DNA from: Azospirillum oryzae
GTDB lineage: Bacteria; Pseudomonadota; Alphaproteobacteria; Azospirillales; Azospirillaceae
DNA length: 64,000 bases
NCBI RefSeq assembly: GCF_008364795.1
Contig: NZ_VTTM01000009.1
Span: 1 to 64,000 of the forward strand
Direction of reading: 5' to 3'
Shown: positions 26,474-35,097 of the stretch, in pieces
How positions within the stretch are numbered: position 1 is the first letter of the stretch
Layout of the letters: the number at the start of each line of letters is the position of its first letter
Made by a program: the position numbers and the translations under genes
Notes under the pieces: model-generated
Database searches by the model: none
Told to the model about the DNA's origin: nothing
Seen by the model: the letters and a program-made list of their open reading frames with translations, nothing else

Positions 26474-26547
26474 CCTCGGGCGGGCCGCCGGCCGGTTCGC
26501 CCGAGGGCATGATCGCCGGTGGGAACGGAAATTGCGCCGTTCCCACC
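26474..26547 (+). terminator. Double hairpin between pstS and pstC (attenuating element)
   Basis: The first stem pairs CCTCGGGCG (26474-26482) with CGCCCGAGG (26498-26506). The second is a perfect 11-bp stem, GGTGGGAACGG (26518-26528) with CCGTTCCCACC (26537-26547). Neither has a T-run. Such stems between a binding-protein gene and its permease genes usually protect the 3' end of the first message and lower read-through; that role is inferred. Confidence 0.6.
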
Positions 26548-26567
26548 GCACGCCTCACGGAGCGGCC

Positions 26568-27551
26568 ATGACCGAGATCGCGCTGACCTTGACCGACGCA
26601 CACGCCTCCACCGCCCGACGGGCCCGCCGCCAGCGCCTGCAGGATGCGGCCTTCCGCAACGCCACCCTCGCATTCGCGCTGCTCGTCCTGCTGATCCTGG
26701 GCGGCGTCACGGTTTCCCTGATCGACGGCGCGCTTCCGGCACTGCGCACGTTCGGCTTCGGCTTCGTCGCCACCGAAGTCTGGAACCCGGTGACCGAACA
26801 ATTCGGCGCGCTCGCCCCGATCTACGGCACGCTGGTCACCTCCATCATCGCCATGGCCGTCGGCATTCCCGTCAGCTTCGGCATCGCGCTCTTCATCACC
26901 GAGATGTGCCCGGCCTGGCTGAAGCGCCCGCTCGGCGTCGCCATCGAACTGCTCGCCGGCATTCCCAGCATCATCTACGGCATCTGGGGCCTGTTCGTCT
27001 TCGCCCCCTTCATGCAGTCGACCATCCAGCCCTTCCTGATCGCCACGCTGGGCCAGATCCCCGGCATCGGCAACCTGTTCATGGGTCCGCCCTACGGCAT
27101 CGGCATCCTGACCGCAGGCCTGATCCTGGGCATCATGGTGCTGCCCTTCATCACCTCCATCACCCGCGACGTCTTCGAGACGGTGCCGCCGATGGTGCGC
27201 GAATCCGCCTACGGGCTGGGCGCCACCACCTGGGAGGTGGTGTGGAACGTGGTGCTGCCCTACACCCGCACCGGCGTCGTCGGCGGCGTCATGCTGGGCC
27301 TCGGCCGTGCGCTGGGCGAGACGATGGCGGTGACCTTCGTCATCGGCAACGCGCACCGCATCAGCTCCTCGATCATGGCGCCGGGCACGACGATCTCGGC
27401 CTCCATCGCCAACGAATTCACCGAGGCGGTCGGCGACGTCTACACCGCGTCGCTGGTGGCGCTTGGCCTGATCCTGTTCCTGATCACCTTCACCGTGCTG
27501 TCGATCGCCAAGCTGATGCTGCTGCGCCTGCAGCGCAAGGCCGGAGTCTGA
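26568..27551 (+). CDS. pstC: Phosphate ABC transporter permease PstC
   Basis: 327 aa with six predicted membrane helices. The permease signature lies at MVRESAYGLGATTWEVVW, and TM segments such as LAGIPSIIYGIWGLFVFAP are typical of PstC. A GGAG Shine-Dalgarno (26559-26562) precedes the ATG at 26568. It forms the inner-membrane channel with PstA. The gap to pstA is five bases, so translation is probably coupled. Confidence 0.96.
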   Translation: MTEIALTLTDAHASTARRARRQRLQDAAFRNATLAFALLVLLILGGVTVSLIDGALPALRTFGFGFVATEVWNPVTEQFGALAPIYGTLVTSIIAMAVGIPVSFGIALFITEMCPAWLKRPLGVAIELLAGIPSIIYGIWGLFVFAPFMQSTIQPFLIATLGQIPGIGNLFMGPPYGIGILTAGLILGIMVLPFITSITRDVFETVPPMVRESAYGLGATTWEVVWNVVLPYTRTGVVGGVMLGLGRALGETMAVTFVIGNAHRISSSIMAPGTTISASIANEFTEAVGDVYTASLVALGLILFLITFTVLSIAKLMLLRLQRKAGV

Positions 27552-27556
27552 GGCCC

Positions 27557-28438
27557 ATGACGATGTCCAATTCCGCGACGCTGGCGACCCCCATCGGGGG
27601 GCTGTATCACCGCCGGCGCATTGCCAACAAGCTGGCGTTGACCCTGGCGCTGGGCGCCGCCTGCTTCGGCCTGTTCTGGCTGGTCGCCATCCTGTGGACG
27701 CTGCTCTACAACGGGCTGTCGGCCATCAACCTCAGCCTGTTCACCGAGAACACGCCGCCGCCGGGCGGGGAGGGCGGTCTGCTGAACGCCATCTTCGGCA
27801 GCGTCATCATGACCACGGTCGCCACGCTGGTCGGCACGCCGGTCGGCGTCATGGCCGGCACCTATCTGGCGGAGTTCGGCCGCAACACCAAGCTGGCCGA
27901 GGTGGTGCGCTTCATCAACGACGTGTTGCTGAGCGCGCCGTCGATCATGGTCGGCCTGTTCGTCTACGAAGTTCTGGTCGTCCGCATGGGCCATTTCTCG
28001 GCCTGGGCCGGCGCCATGGCGCTGGCGGTGCTGGTCATCCCGGTCGTCGTCCGCACGACCGAGGACATGCTGAAGCTGGTGCCCAACAGCCTGCGCGAGG
28101 CCGCCGCCGCCTTGGGCGCGCCGCAGTGGAAGGTCATCACCATGGTGGCCTACCGCGCCGCCCGCAACGGCATGATCACCGGCGTCCTGCTGGCCATCGC
28201 CCGCATCAGCGGCGAAACCGCGCCGCTGCTGTTCACCGCCTTGAACAACCAGTTCTGGAGCGCGGACATGAACGCGCCGATGGCCAACCTGCCGGTGGTC
28301 ATCTTCCAGTACGCGATGTCGCCCTATGAGGACTGGCGCCAGCTGGCCTGGGGCGGCGCGCTGCTGATCACGGTCGCCATCCTGCTCCTCAACATCGGCG
28401 CCCGGCTGCTGGCCGGTCTCGGCACGACGAGAAAGTAA
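27557..28438 (+). CDS. pstA: Phosphate ABC transporter permease PstA
   Basis: 293 aa with six predicted membrane helices. Family marks: GVMAGTYLAEFGRNTKLAEV, SAPSIMVGLFVYEVLV, and the ATPase-contact loop LREAAAALGAPQWKVI. It pairs with PstC and PstB in high-affinity phosphate import. It ends two bases before pstB. The ATG at 27557 is the first start after the pstC stop. Confidence 0.96.
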   Translation: MTMSNSATLATPIGGLYHRRRIANKLALTLALGAACFGLFWLVAILWTLLYNGLSAINLSLFTENTPPPGGEGGLLNAIFGSVIMTTVATLVGTPVGVMAGTYLAEFGRNTKLAEVVRFINDVLLSAPSIMVGLFVYEVLVVRMGHFSAWAGAMALAVLVIPVVVRTTEDMLKLVPNSLREAAAALGAPQWKVITMVAYRAARNGMITGVLLAIARISGETAPLLFTALNNQFWSADMNAPMANLPVVIFQYAMSPYEDWRQLAWGGALLITVAILLLNIGARLLAGLGTTRK

Positions 28439-28440
28439 CC

Positions 28441-29304
28441 ATGACGATGACCCACATGGACGCCAACAGCCCCGCCCACGGCAGCAGCAAGTTCCCCGCC
28501 GGCATGATGGCCGCGACCGGCGCCGAGCGCGCCATCGCCGGCGCCGGCCTGCCCGAGAAGATCAGCGTCCGCAACCTGGACTTCTTCTATGACGGCTACC
28601 GGGCGCTGAAGAGCATCTCGCTGCCGCTATACGACCGTCAGGTCACCGCCTTCATCGGCCCGTCGGGCTGCGGCAAGTCGACCCTGCTGCGCATCCTGAA
28701 CCGGATGTACGACCTCTATCCCAAGCAGGTCGCCACCGGCGAGGTCATGCTGGACGGCGTCAACATCCTGTCACCGAAGCAGGACCTGAACCTGCTGCGC
28801 GCCCGCGTCGGCATGGTGTTCCAGAAGCCGACGCCCTTTCCGATGTCGATCTACGACAACATCGCCTTCGGCGTGAAGCTGTACGAGAAGCTGTCCCGCG
28901 CCGACATGGACGAGCGGGTCGAGTTCTCCCTGCGCCGCGCCGCGCTGTGGGACGAGGTAAAGGACAAGCTGCGCCAGAACGGCATGAGCCTGTCCGGCGG
29001 CCAGCAGCAGCGCCTGTGCATCGCCCGCGCCATCGCGGTCAAACCCTCGGTCCTGCTGCTGGACGAGCCGACCTCGGCGCTCGACCCGATCTCCACCGCC
29101 AAGTGCGAGGAGCTGATCGACGAGCTGCGCTCCGACTACTGCATCGCCATCGTCACCCACAACATGCAGCAGGCGGCCCGCATCTCCAACTTCACCGCCT
29201 TCATGTATCTGGGCGAGCTGATCGAGTTCGGGAACACGGAAGAGATCTTCACCAACCCGACCAAGGAAAAGACCTCCGAATACATCACCGGCCGCTTCGG
29301 CTGA
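28441..29304 (+). CDS. pstB: Phosphate ABC transporter ATP-binding protein PstB
   Basis: 287 aa. Complete ABC ATPase: Walker A GPSGCGKST, Q-loop FQKPTPFPMSIYDN (PstB-specific), signature LSGGQQQR, Walker B LLLDEPTSALDP and switch His in VTHNM. The N-terminal ~38 residues are a poorly conserved polar extension. Last gene of the pst cluster, followed by a terminator; phoU, which often follows pstB, is not here. Confidence 0.97.
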   Translation: MTMTHMDANSPAHGSSKFPAGMMAATGAERAIAGAGLPEKISVRNLDFFYDGYRALKSISLPLYDRQVTAFIGPSGCGKSTLLRILNRMYDLYPKQVATGEVMLDGVNILSPKQDLNLLRARVGMVFQKPTPFPMSIYDNIAFGVKLYEKLSRADMDERVEFSLRRAALWDEVKDKLRQNGMSLSGGQQQRLCIARAIAVKPSVLLLDEPTSALDPISTAKCEELIDELRSDYCIAIVTHNMQQAARISNFTAFMYLGELIEFGNTEEIFTNPTKEKTSEYITGRFG

Positions 29305-29312
29305 CGTTTTGC

Positions 29313-29355
29313 GCCGCCGGTCCTGCCCGCTGTGGCAAGGGTCGGCGGCATTTTG
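29313..29355 (+). terminator. Terminator of pstSCAB
   Basis: GCCGCCG (29313-29319) pairs with CGGCGGC (29343-29349), with an inner TGCC/GGCA stem, and ATTTTG follows. It begins eight bases after the pstB stop. Confidence 0.7.
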
Positions 29356-29757
29356 CCTTTCAGGTACGTGAAGTCGGCAACGGCTGGGGAGGGAAACACG
29401 CCCCACGGACCCGAAGGCTACCCGGCATCCCTTACTGTACGCCGCTGCCTATTCATGACTGTAGCGCCATAAGAGGGGCGTCGGCATAGACGCGTGCGAT
29501 AATATTTCCATAATCCAACTTATGTGTTTTTGGTGTGTGTAAGCGCAAAGCTAAACTGTCAGTCCCTCGCAACATGGAACTGTCAGTCTTCCGTCAGCTT
29601 TGCGATGCCAATATGCCGATGCTGCTGCGGAATAATTCTGCCGCTTTGGCAGGATGTGCAGAATTTTCCAAACCAGCCGCGAACCGACAAGACCGGCGTC
29701 GCGTCGATGAAAGACTTTGTCGCTCCACCCACCTGAAACATTGGGAAGGCAACGGCA
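29356..29757. other. 402-bp intergenic region with an 11-bp direct repeat
   Basis: AT-richer than its surroundings. AACTGTCAGTC occurs twice, at 29554-29564 and 29578-29588 (24-bp period). The downstream end must hold the promoter of the YoaK-like gene. Open frames here overlap the next gene out of frame and have no protein-like features, so none is called. Confidence 0.45.
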
Positions 29758-30474
29758 ATGTCCGCACCGGCTGCGAGTGGCACTTCTCCCCTGCCTTGGC
29801 TTCTGATTCTCCTGTCGGTGACGACGGGGCTGGTCGACGCCATCAGCGTTCTCGGGCTGGGCAAGGTCTTCACCGCCAACATGACCGGCAACATCGTCTT
29901 TCTCGGGTTCGCCGCGGTGGGAACGCCGGGCTTTCTGGTCATGCCGGCGGTGACGGCGCTGGTCTCATTCCTTGCCGGCGCCCTGATCGCCGGCCGGGTC
30001 GGCAGGACGCTGGCCGGACGGCCGATGCGGCACTGGCTGCTGGCCTCGGCGCTGTTCGAAACCTCGCTGTTCTGGATCGCGGCGGTCGTCGCTGCCGGCT
30101 TCGATGCGGGCCCGAATGCCGGTGAACAATTTAGGGCGTCGGGCATCCATGCGATCATCGCCCTGACCGGCTTTGCCATGGGCTTCCGCAACGGAACCGT
30201 CCGGCAATTGAAGGTTCCCGACCTGACCACGACGGTTCTGACCCTGACCCTGACCGGCTTGGCCGCCGATTCCAGCCTCGCCGGCGGGGCGAACCTCAAC
30301 TTCGGCAGGCGGCTGGCCAGCGTGGCAGCGATCTTCCTCGGAGCCGCCATCGGCGCCGTCATGGTGATGCAGAGCGGGCTGGTGCTTCCCCTGGTCGTCG
30401 TCGGCGCCCTGGTGCTGGCCGGCACAGCGGTCTGCGCGCTTCACCCGGTCGCTGCAGCGCCGGCAGCGGCCTGA
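29758..30474 (+). CDS. YoaK/DUF1275 family membrane protein
   Basis: 238 aa with about six membrane helices. The family start is clear: LLILLSVTTGLVDAISVLGLGKVFTANMTGN, and TGFAMGFRNGTVRQLKVPDLTTTVLT is the conserved second half. DUF1275 proteins are inner-membrane proteins of unknown function. GGGAAGG lies nine bases before the ATG. The gap to the next gene is 17 bases, so the two are probably co-transcribed. Confidence 0.92.
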   Translation: MSAPAASGTSPLPWLLILLSVTTGLVDAISVLGLGKVFTANMTGNIVFLGFAAVGTPGFLVMPAVTALVSFLAGALIAGRVGRTLAGRPMRHWLLASALFETSLFWIAAVVAAGFDAGPNAGEQFRASGIHAIIALTGFAMGFRNGTVRQLKVPDLTTTVLTLTLTGLAADSSLAGGANLNFGRRLASVAAIFLGAAIGAVMVMQSGLVLPLVVVGALVLAGTAVCALHPVAAAPAAA

Positions 30475-30491
30475 CGTTCTGGAGATCGATC

Positions 30492-31067
30492 ATGAAGGCC
30501 GGCCGGATGGAGGCGTTCACCGATGGGGTGGTGGCGATCGTCATCACCATCATGGTGCTTGAGTTGAAGGTGCCGGCCGACGGCAGCCTCGCCGCATTGG
30601 CCGAGCGTGTTCCCATTCTGCTGGCCTATGTGCTGTCCTTCATCAATGTCGGACTTTACTGGAACAACCATCATCATCTGTTGCAGGCGACCACGCGGAT
30701 CGATGGGCGGGTTCTGTGGGCCAACCTTTTCCTGCTGTTCTGGCTGTCGCTGGTTCCCTTCGTCATCCGCTGGCTCGACGACAGTTCGTTTTCGCCGGTG
30801 GCGACGGCGGCCTATGGCGTCGTCCTCGGCATGGCGGCGGTCGGCTACAGCCTGACCGAACATGCGATCATCGCCTGCGGCGGCCGGGAGTCGGCGGTGG
30901 CGCGTGCCGTCGGGTCGGATCTGAAGGGGAAGATCAGCATAGCCATCTATGTGTTGGCCATTCCGGCGGCGTTCATCCTGCAATGGCTGTCCGTCCTCCT
31001 GTATGTCCTGGTGATTCTGTTGTGGCTGGTGCCGGACCGCCGGATCGAACGCACGCTGGAGGGGTGA
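30492..31067 (+). CDS. TMEM175/DUF1211 family protein (putative potassium channel)
   Basis: 191 aa with about six membrane helices. The TM1 signature RMEAFTDGVVAIVITIMVLE is a variant of RxxxFSDGVxAI, where Thr10 replaces the usual Ser. The HHHLL motif after TM2 (NVGLYWNNHHHLLQ) is also typical. Bacterial TMEM175 relatives form tetrameric potassium-leak channels; that function is inferred by family. Confidence 0.9.
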   Translation: MKAGRMEAFTDGVVAIVITIMVLELKVPADGSLAALAERVPILLAYVLSFINVGLYWNNHHHLLQATTRIDGRVLWANLFLLFWLSLVPFVIRWLDDSSFSPVATAAYGVVLGMAAVGYSLTEHAIIACGGRESAVARAVGSDLKGKISIAIYVLAIPAAFILQWLSVLLYVLVILLWLVPDRRIERTLEG

Positions 31068-31136
31068 GGAAGCGATCAGCGCATGCATGATCTGCCGATG
31101 GAGGTGGCGAGCCAGCCCACCTCAGCGAGTGCGTCG

Positions 31137-31168
31137 GTGAAATATATCCGCCATCGGAAATATTTCAC
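31137..31168. promoter_or_regulatory. Inverted repeat upstream of the Tet-type exporter
   Basis: GTGAAATAT (31137-31145) and ATATTTCAC (31160-31168) form a perfect 9-bp inverted repeat with a 14-bp spacer. It lies 131 bases before the exporter start, in an AT-rich patch. A repressor operator is plausible, but no regulator gene is adjacent. Confidence 0.4.
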
Positions 31169-31299
31169 TTCACAACCGGCTGCACGCAGCCTATGATGAC
31201 GCTTCATTATGCGATGCCGCCCGGCCTGCCCTCTCTGGCCGCGGCGCGCCCGCGCCCTTTTCGGGCGCCATAAACCTCGTTGTTCCTGAAGGCTTTCCC

Positions 31300-32547
31300 A
31301 TGTCACCCGTTCTTCGTCCGCGCAAAGCCGCGACGGTCTTCATTCTCGTCACTGCGGCGCTCGACATCGTCGCGATGGGCATCGTCATTCCGGTGCTGCC
31401 GGCGTTGATCGAGCAGTTCGCCGGAGCCGACGCCCAGGCCGGCACCATCAACGGTGCGCTGATCGCGCTGTGGGCGCTGATGCAGTTCTTCTGCTCCCCG
31501 GTGATCGGGTCGCTGTCCGACCGCTTCGGACGACGGCCGGTGATCCTGCTGTCGGCGTTGGGGCTGGCGGCGGATTATGTGCTGATGGCGGTGTCGCCGA
31601 ACCTGTGGTGGCTGGTGGTCGGGCGGGCGGTCGCCGGCATCACCTCCTCCAGCTTCACCACTGTCTTCGCCTATATGGCGGACGTGACGCCGCCGGAGCA
31701 GCGGGCGCGCGCCTATGGCCTGATCGGCGCCGCGTTCAGCGCCGGCTTCATCGCCGGGCCACTGCTGGGCGGTCTGCTGGGCGAAATCTCGCCGCGGGCA
31801 CCCTTCTGGGGGGCGGGCCTGCTCAGCGGGCTGGCATTTCTCTATGGTCTGGTGGTGCTGCCGGAATCGCTGCCGCCGGAAAACCGCATGGCCTTTTCCT
31901 GGCACCGGGCCAACCCGTTCGGAGCGCTGCGGCTGCTGCGTTCGCACCCGGAGCTGTCGGGTCTGGCGCTGGTCAATTTCATGCTTCACGTCTCCCATCA
32001 GGTCTTCCCCGCCGTCTTCGTGCTCTATGCCGCGCACCGCTATGGCTGGAGCGCCTGGGATGTCGGGCTTCTGCTGGCGGTGGTCGGCGCGCTCGACATG
32101 GTCATGCAGGGGCTGTTGGTGTCGCGCATGGTGAAGTGGCTGGGCGACCGCGGCACGATGGTCGTCGGCCTGTTCGGCGGAGCCGCCGGGCTGGCCTGCA
32201 TGGGGCTGGCGCCGACTGGCGGCTGGTTCGCGCTCGCCATCCTGCCGAACGCGCTGTGGGGGCTGGCGATGCCGACCATCCAGTCGCTGATGACCCAGCG
32301 GGTCAGCCCGTCGGAGCAGGGTCAACTGCAGGGCGCCAACATGAGCGTGGCCAGCGTCGCCGGCATCCTGTCACCGGTCTTCTTCGGGGCGGTCTATTCC
32401 GCGTCGGTGGGCAGCGAAGCACTGTTCCCGCTTCCGGGTGCCGCCTTCCTGATCGCGGCGCTGGTGCTGCTGGCCGGCGCGCTGATCGGCTGGGTGGTGG
32501 CGCGCCGCAACGGACGGGCGGTGGGGGCGGACGGCGTCGCCGCTTGA
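31300..32547 (+). CDS. Tet/TCR-type MFS exporter
   Basis: 415 aa with 12 predicted membrane helices. It has the DHA1 tetracycline-exporter layout: ALDIVAMGIVIPVLPALIEQF in TM1 with an acidic residue, loop GSLSDRFGRRPVILLSALG, and TM5 motif GLIGAAFSAGFIAGPLLGG. Sequence of this kind is shared by many drug or metabolite exporters, so actual tetracycline export is not implied. A GAAGG Shine-Dalgarno precedes the ATG. Confidence 0.9.
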   Translation: MSPVLRPRKAATVFILVTAALDIVAMGIVIPVLPALIEQFAGADAQAGTINGALIALWALMQFFCSPVIGSLSDRFGRRPVILLSALGLAADYVLMAVSPNLWWLVVGRAVAGITSSSFTTVFAYMADVTPPEQRARAYGLIGAAFSAGFIAGPLLGGLLGEISPRAPFWGAGLLSGLAFLYGLVVLPESLPPENRMAFSWHRANPFGALRLLRSHPELSGLALVNFMLHVSHQVFPAVFVLYAAHRYGWSAWDVGLLLAVVGALDMVMQGLLVSRMVKWLGDRGTMVVGLFGGAAGLACMGLAPTGGWFALAILPNALWGLAMPTIQSLMTQRVSPSEQGQLQGANMSVASVAGILSPVFFGAVYSASVGSEALFPLPGAAFLIAALVLLAGALIGWVVARRNGRAVGADGVAA

Positions 32548-32746
32548 ACTGGGTATCCCCTGCCCTCCCAACCCTCGCACATGGCCGGCCCTTGCACCGG
32601 CTGTGGGGCGTCCCACATAGCTGTCGCGCCACGCCGCACAATGTCCCATTGCTCCGCTGCGTTATCAGCGGTGGGATTTTGCCGGCCGACAAGGTAAGAC
32701 TGTCGGCTTATCCACCCGCATTGTCGATAGAGACCCGGAGAACGCG

Positions 32747-34864
32747 ATGCTCGCGGCCCCCAACCTGTTCGCCCACCGCCCGGATCGGAGCGTGCGCCCC
32801 AAGGCGGCGCCCTTCCTGCCGATGTCGCGTGCGGAAATGGACCGGCTGGGCTGGGACCAGTGCGACGTCATCGTCGTCACCGGCGACGCCTATATCGACC
32901 ATCCCAGCTTCGGCATGGCGATCATCGGCCGGCTGCTGGAATCGCAGGGGCTGCGCGTCGGCATCATCGCCCAGCCGGACTGGAGCAGTGCGGAGCCGTT
33001 CAAGATCCTGGGCAAGCCGCGGCTGTTCTGGGGCGTGACCGGCGGCAACATGGATTCGATGGTCAACCACTACACGGCCGACCGTCGCCTGCGCCACAAT
33101 GACAGCTACACGCCCAACGACGAGGGCGGCAAGCGGCCGGATCGCGCCGTCATCGTCTATTCCCAGCGCTGCCGCGAAGCCTTCAAGGACGTTCCCATCG
33201 TGCTGGGCGGCATCGAGGCATCCCTGCGCCGCATCGCCCAGTACGACCATTGGAGCGAGAAGATCCGCCGTTCCGTCCTGGTCGATTCCAAGGCGGACAT
33301 GCTGGTCTACGGCAACGCCGAACGCGCCATCATCGAGATCGCCCAGCGCGCGCTGAAGGGGGAATCGCCCAAGGCGATGACCGACATCCGCGGCACCGCC
33401 ATCATGCGCTCGTCCCTGCCGGAAGGCTGGACGGTGGTCGACAGCAGTTCCATCGACGATCCGTCGGGGCCGGTGTCGCCGCGCGCCGCCGGGGCCGACC
33501 GCATGGCGGTGAGGTTGCCCAGCTTCGAACAGGTGACGGCCGACAAGGTGCTCTACGCCCATGCCAGCCGCGTGCTGCACCAGGAGAGCAACCCCGGCAA
33601 CGCCCGCGCGCTGGTCCAGCGCCACGGCGACCGCGACGTCTGGCTGAACCCGCCGCCGATCCCGCTGGAAACCAACGAGATGGACGGCGTCTACGACCTG
33701 CCCTATGCGCGGGCTCCGCACCCGTCCTATGGCGATGCGCGCATCCCGGCGTGGGAGATGATCCGCTTTTCGGTCAACATCATGCGTGGCTGCTTCGGCG
33801 GCTGTTCCTTCTGCTCGATCACCGAGCATGAGGGGCGCATCATCCAGAGCCGGTCGGAAGGCTCCATCCTTCGCGAGATCGAGCATATCCGCGACAAGAC
33901 CAAGGGCTTCACCGGCGTCATCTCCGACATGGGCGGGCCGACCGCCAACATGTATCGCCTCGCCTGCAAGGACAAGGAGACGGAATCCGTCTGCCGGCGG
34001 CCGTCCTGCGTCTTTCCGGACATCTGCAAGAACCTGAACACCGACCATTCCTCGCTGGTTCAGCTCTACCGCAAGGCCCGCGCCGTGCCGGGGGTGAAGA
34101 AGATCCACATCGCGTCGGGGCTGCGCTACGACCTCGCCGTGCGCAATCCGGAGTATGTGAAGGAACTGGTGACCCACCATGTCGGCGGTTACCTGAAGAT
34201 CGCCCCAGAACACACCGAGCCGGGTCCGCTGGCCAAGATGATGAAGCCCGGCATGGGCGCCTATGACGAGTTCAAGCGGATGTTTGACAAGGCGGCGAAG
34301 GAGGCGGGCAAGAAGCTCTACCTGATCCCCTACTTCATCGCCGCCCATCCCGGCACGACGGACGAGGACATGATGAACCTCGCCCTGTGGCTGAAGCGGA
34401 ACGGCTTCAAGGCGGATCAGGTGCAGACCTTCCTGCCGTCGCCGATGTCGCTGGCGACCGCGATGTACCACAGCGAGCGCAATCCGCTGCGCCCGGTGCG
34501 CCGCGTCGGGTCGGAAATGGTGTCGTCGGCGAAGGGGCTGAAGCAGCGCCGCCTGCACAAGGCCTTCCTGCGCTACCACGATCCGGAGAACTGGCCGATC
34601 CTGCGCGAGGCGTTGAAGCGCATGGGCCGCGAGGACCTGATCGGACCGGGCGAGGAGCATCTGATCCCCGCCTGGCAGCCGGTCGGCGCCACCGCCAAAC
34701 CGCGGGAGAAGGGGCCGAAAGGCAAGACCTTCCTCACCCAGCAGGCCGGCCAGGGCCGCCGCGTGGTGCCGCCGGTGGGCAAGCCGCCAGGGGCGAAGCC
34801 GGCTGGGGCCGGGGGCAAACCGGCCGGCATGAAGCCGCGCCAGACGAATTTGAAGGGTCGCTGA
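32747..34864 (+). CDS. YgiQ family radical SAM protein
   Basis: 705 aa. N-terminal YgiQ region (CDVIVVTGDAYIDHPSFG, GGIEASLRRIAQYDHWSEK) followed by a radical SAM core with the cluster motif C349-x3-C353-x2-C356 (RGCFGGCSFC) and a C-terminal QTFLPSPMSLATAMYH region. The tail is Lys/Pro/Gly-rich (GKPPGAKPAGAGG). It binds a [4Fe-4S] cluster and uses S-adenosylmethionine; the physiological reaction is not known. CCGGAG precedes the ATG. Confidence 0.95.
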   Translation: MLAAPNLFAHRPDRSVRPKAAPFLPMSRAEMDRLGWDQCDVIVVTGDAYIDHPSFGMAIIGRLLESQGLRVGIIAQPDWSSAEPFKILGKPRLFWGVTGGNMDSMVNHYTADRRLRHNDSYTPNDEGGKRPDRAVIVYSQRCREAFKDVPIVLGGIEASLRRIAQYDHWSEKIRRSVLVDSKADMLVYGNAERAIIEIAQRALKGESPKAMTDIRGTAIMRSSLPEGWTVVDSSSIDDPSGPVSPRAAGADRMAVRLPSFEQVTADKVLYAHASRVLHQESNPGNARALVQRHGDRDVWLNPPPIPLETNEMDGVYDLPYARAPHPSYGDARIPAWEMIRFSVNIMRGCFGGCSFCSITEHEGRIIQSRSEGSILREIEHIRDKTKGFTGVISDMGGPTANMYRLACKDKETESVCRRPSCVFPDICKNLNTDHSSLVQLYRKARAVPGVKKIHIASGLRYDLAVRNPEYVKELVTHHVGGYLKIAPEHTEPGPLAKMMKPGMGAYDEFKRMFDKAAKEAGKKLYLIPYFIAAHPGTTDEDMMNLALWLKRNGFKADQVQTFLPSPMSLATAMYHSERNPLRPVRRVGSEMVSSAKGLKQRRLHKAFLRYHDPENWPILREALKRMGREDLIGPGEEHLIPAWQPVGATAKPREKGPKGKTFLTQQAGQGRRVVPPVGKPPGAKPAGAGGKPAGMKPRQTNLKGR

Positions 34865-34888
34865 CCTTAAAGGGTACACGCCCGATTC

Positions 34889-35018
34889 CCCTCTCCCCGC
34901 TGGGGAGAGGGTCAGGGTGAGGGGGATGCACGGCGGGAATTCTCGCAAAATCCCGCCACGCGTCCCCCTCACCCTCCCCACTTCGTGGGTCCCTTCCCTC
35001 TCCCCGGGGGAGAGAGGG
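34889..35018. repeat. Mosaic of three GC-rich palindromes
   Basis: Three stems lie side by side: CCCTCTCCCC/GGGGAGAGGG (34889-34898 with 34902-34911); GGGTGAGGGGGA/TCCCCCTCACCC (34915-34926 with 34963-34974), enclosing GGCGGGA/TCCCGCC (34932-34938 with 34951-34957); and CCCTCTCCCC facing a near-complement (34996-35018). The CCCTCTCCCC unit recurs at 58524-58551, so this is a dispersed repeat family. It may also end the YgiQ transcript. Confidence 0.7.
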
Positions 35019-35097
35019 CGATTATTGCCGCATTTCCCAATGGCTCCTTTGGCAGGGCCGCCGCCTGTACGGCCGGCCCTGCCCCGGTTGGATTCCC

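Noticed and set aside
29554..29588. AACTGTCAGTC repeats read as Pho boxes for the YoaK-like gene
   Set aside because: The heptamers resemble CTGTCAT, but the 24-bp period does not fit the 11- or 22-bp phasing of PhoB sites. Kept only as a direct repeat.
29535..30125. A 196-codon frame covering the spacer and the start of the YoaK-like gene
   Set aside because: It overlaps the real gene out of frame, and its sequence has no protein-like pattern.
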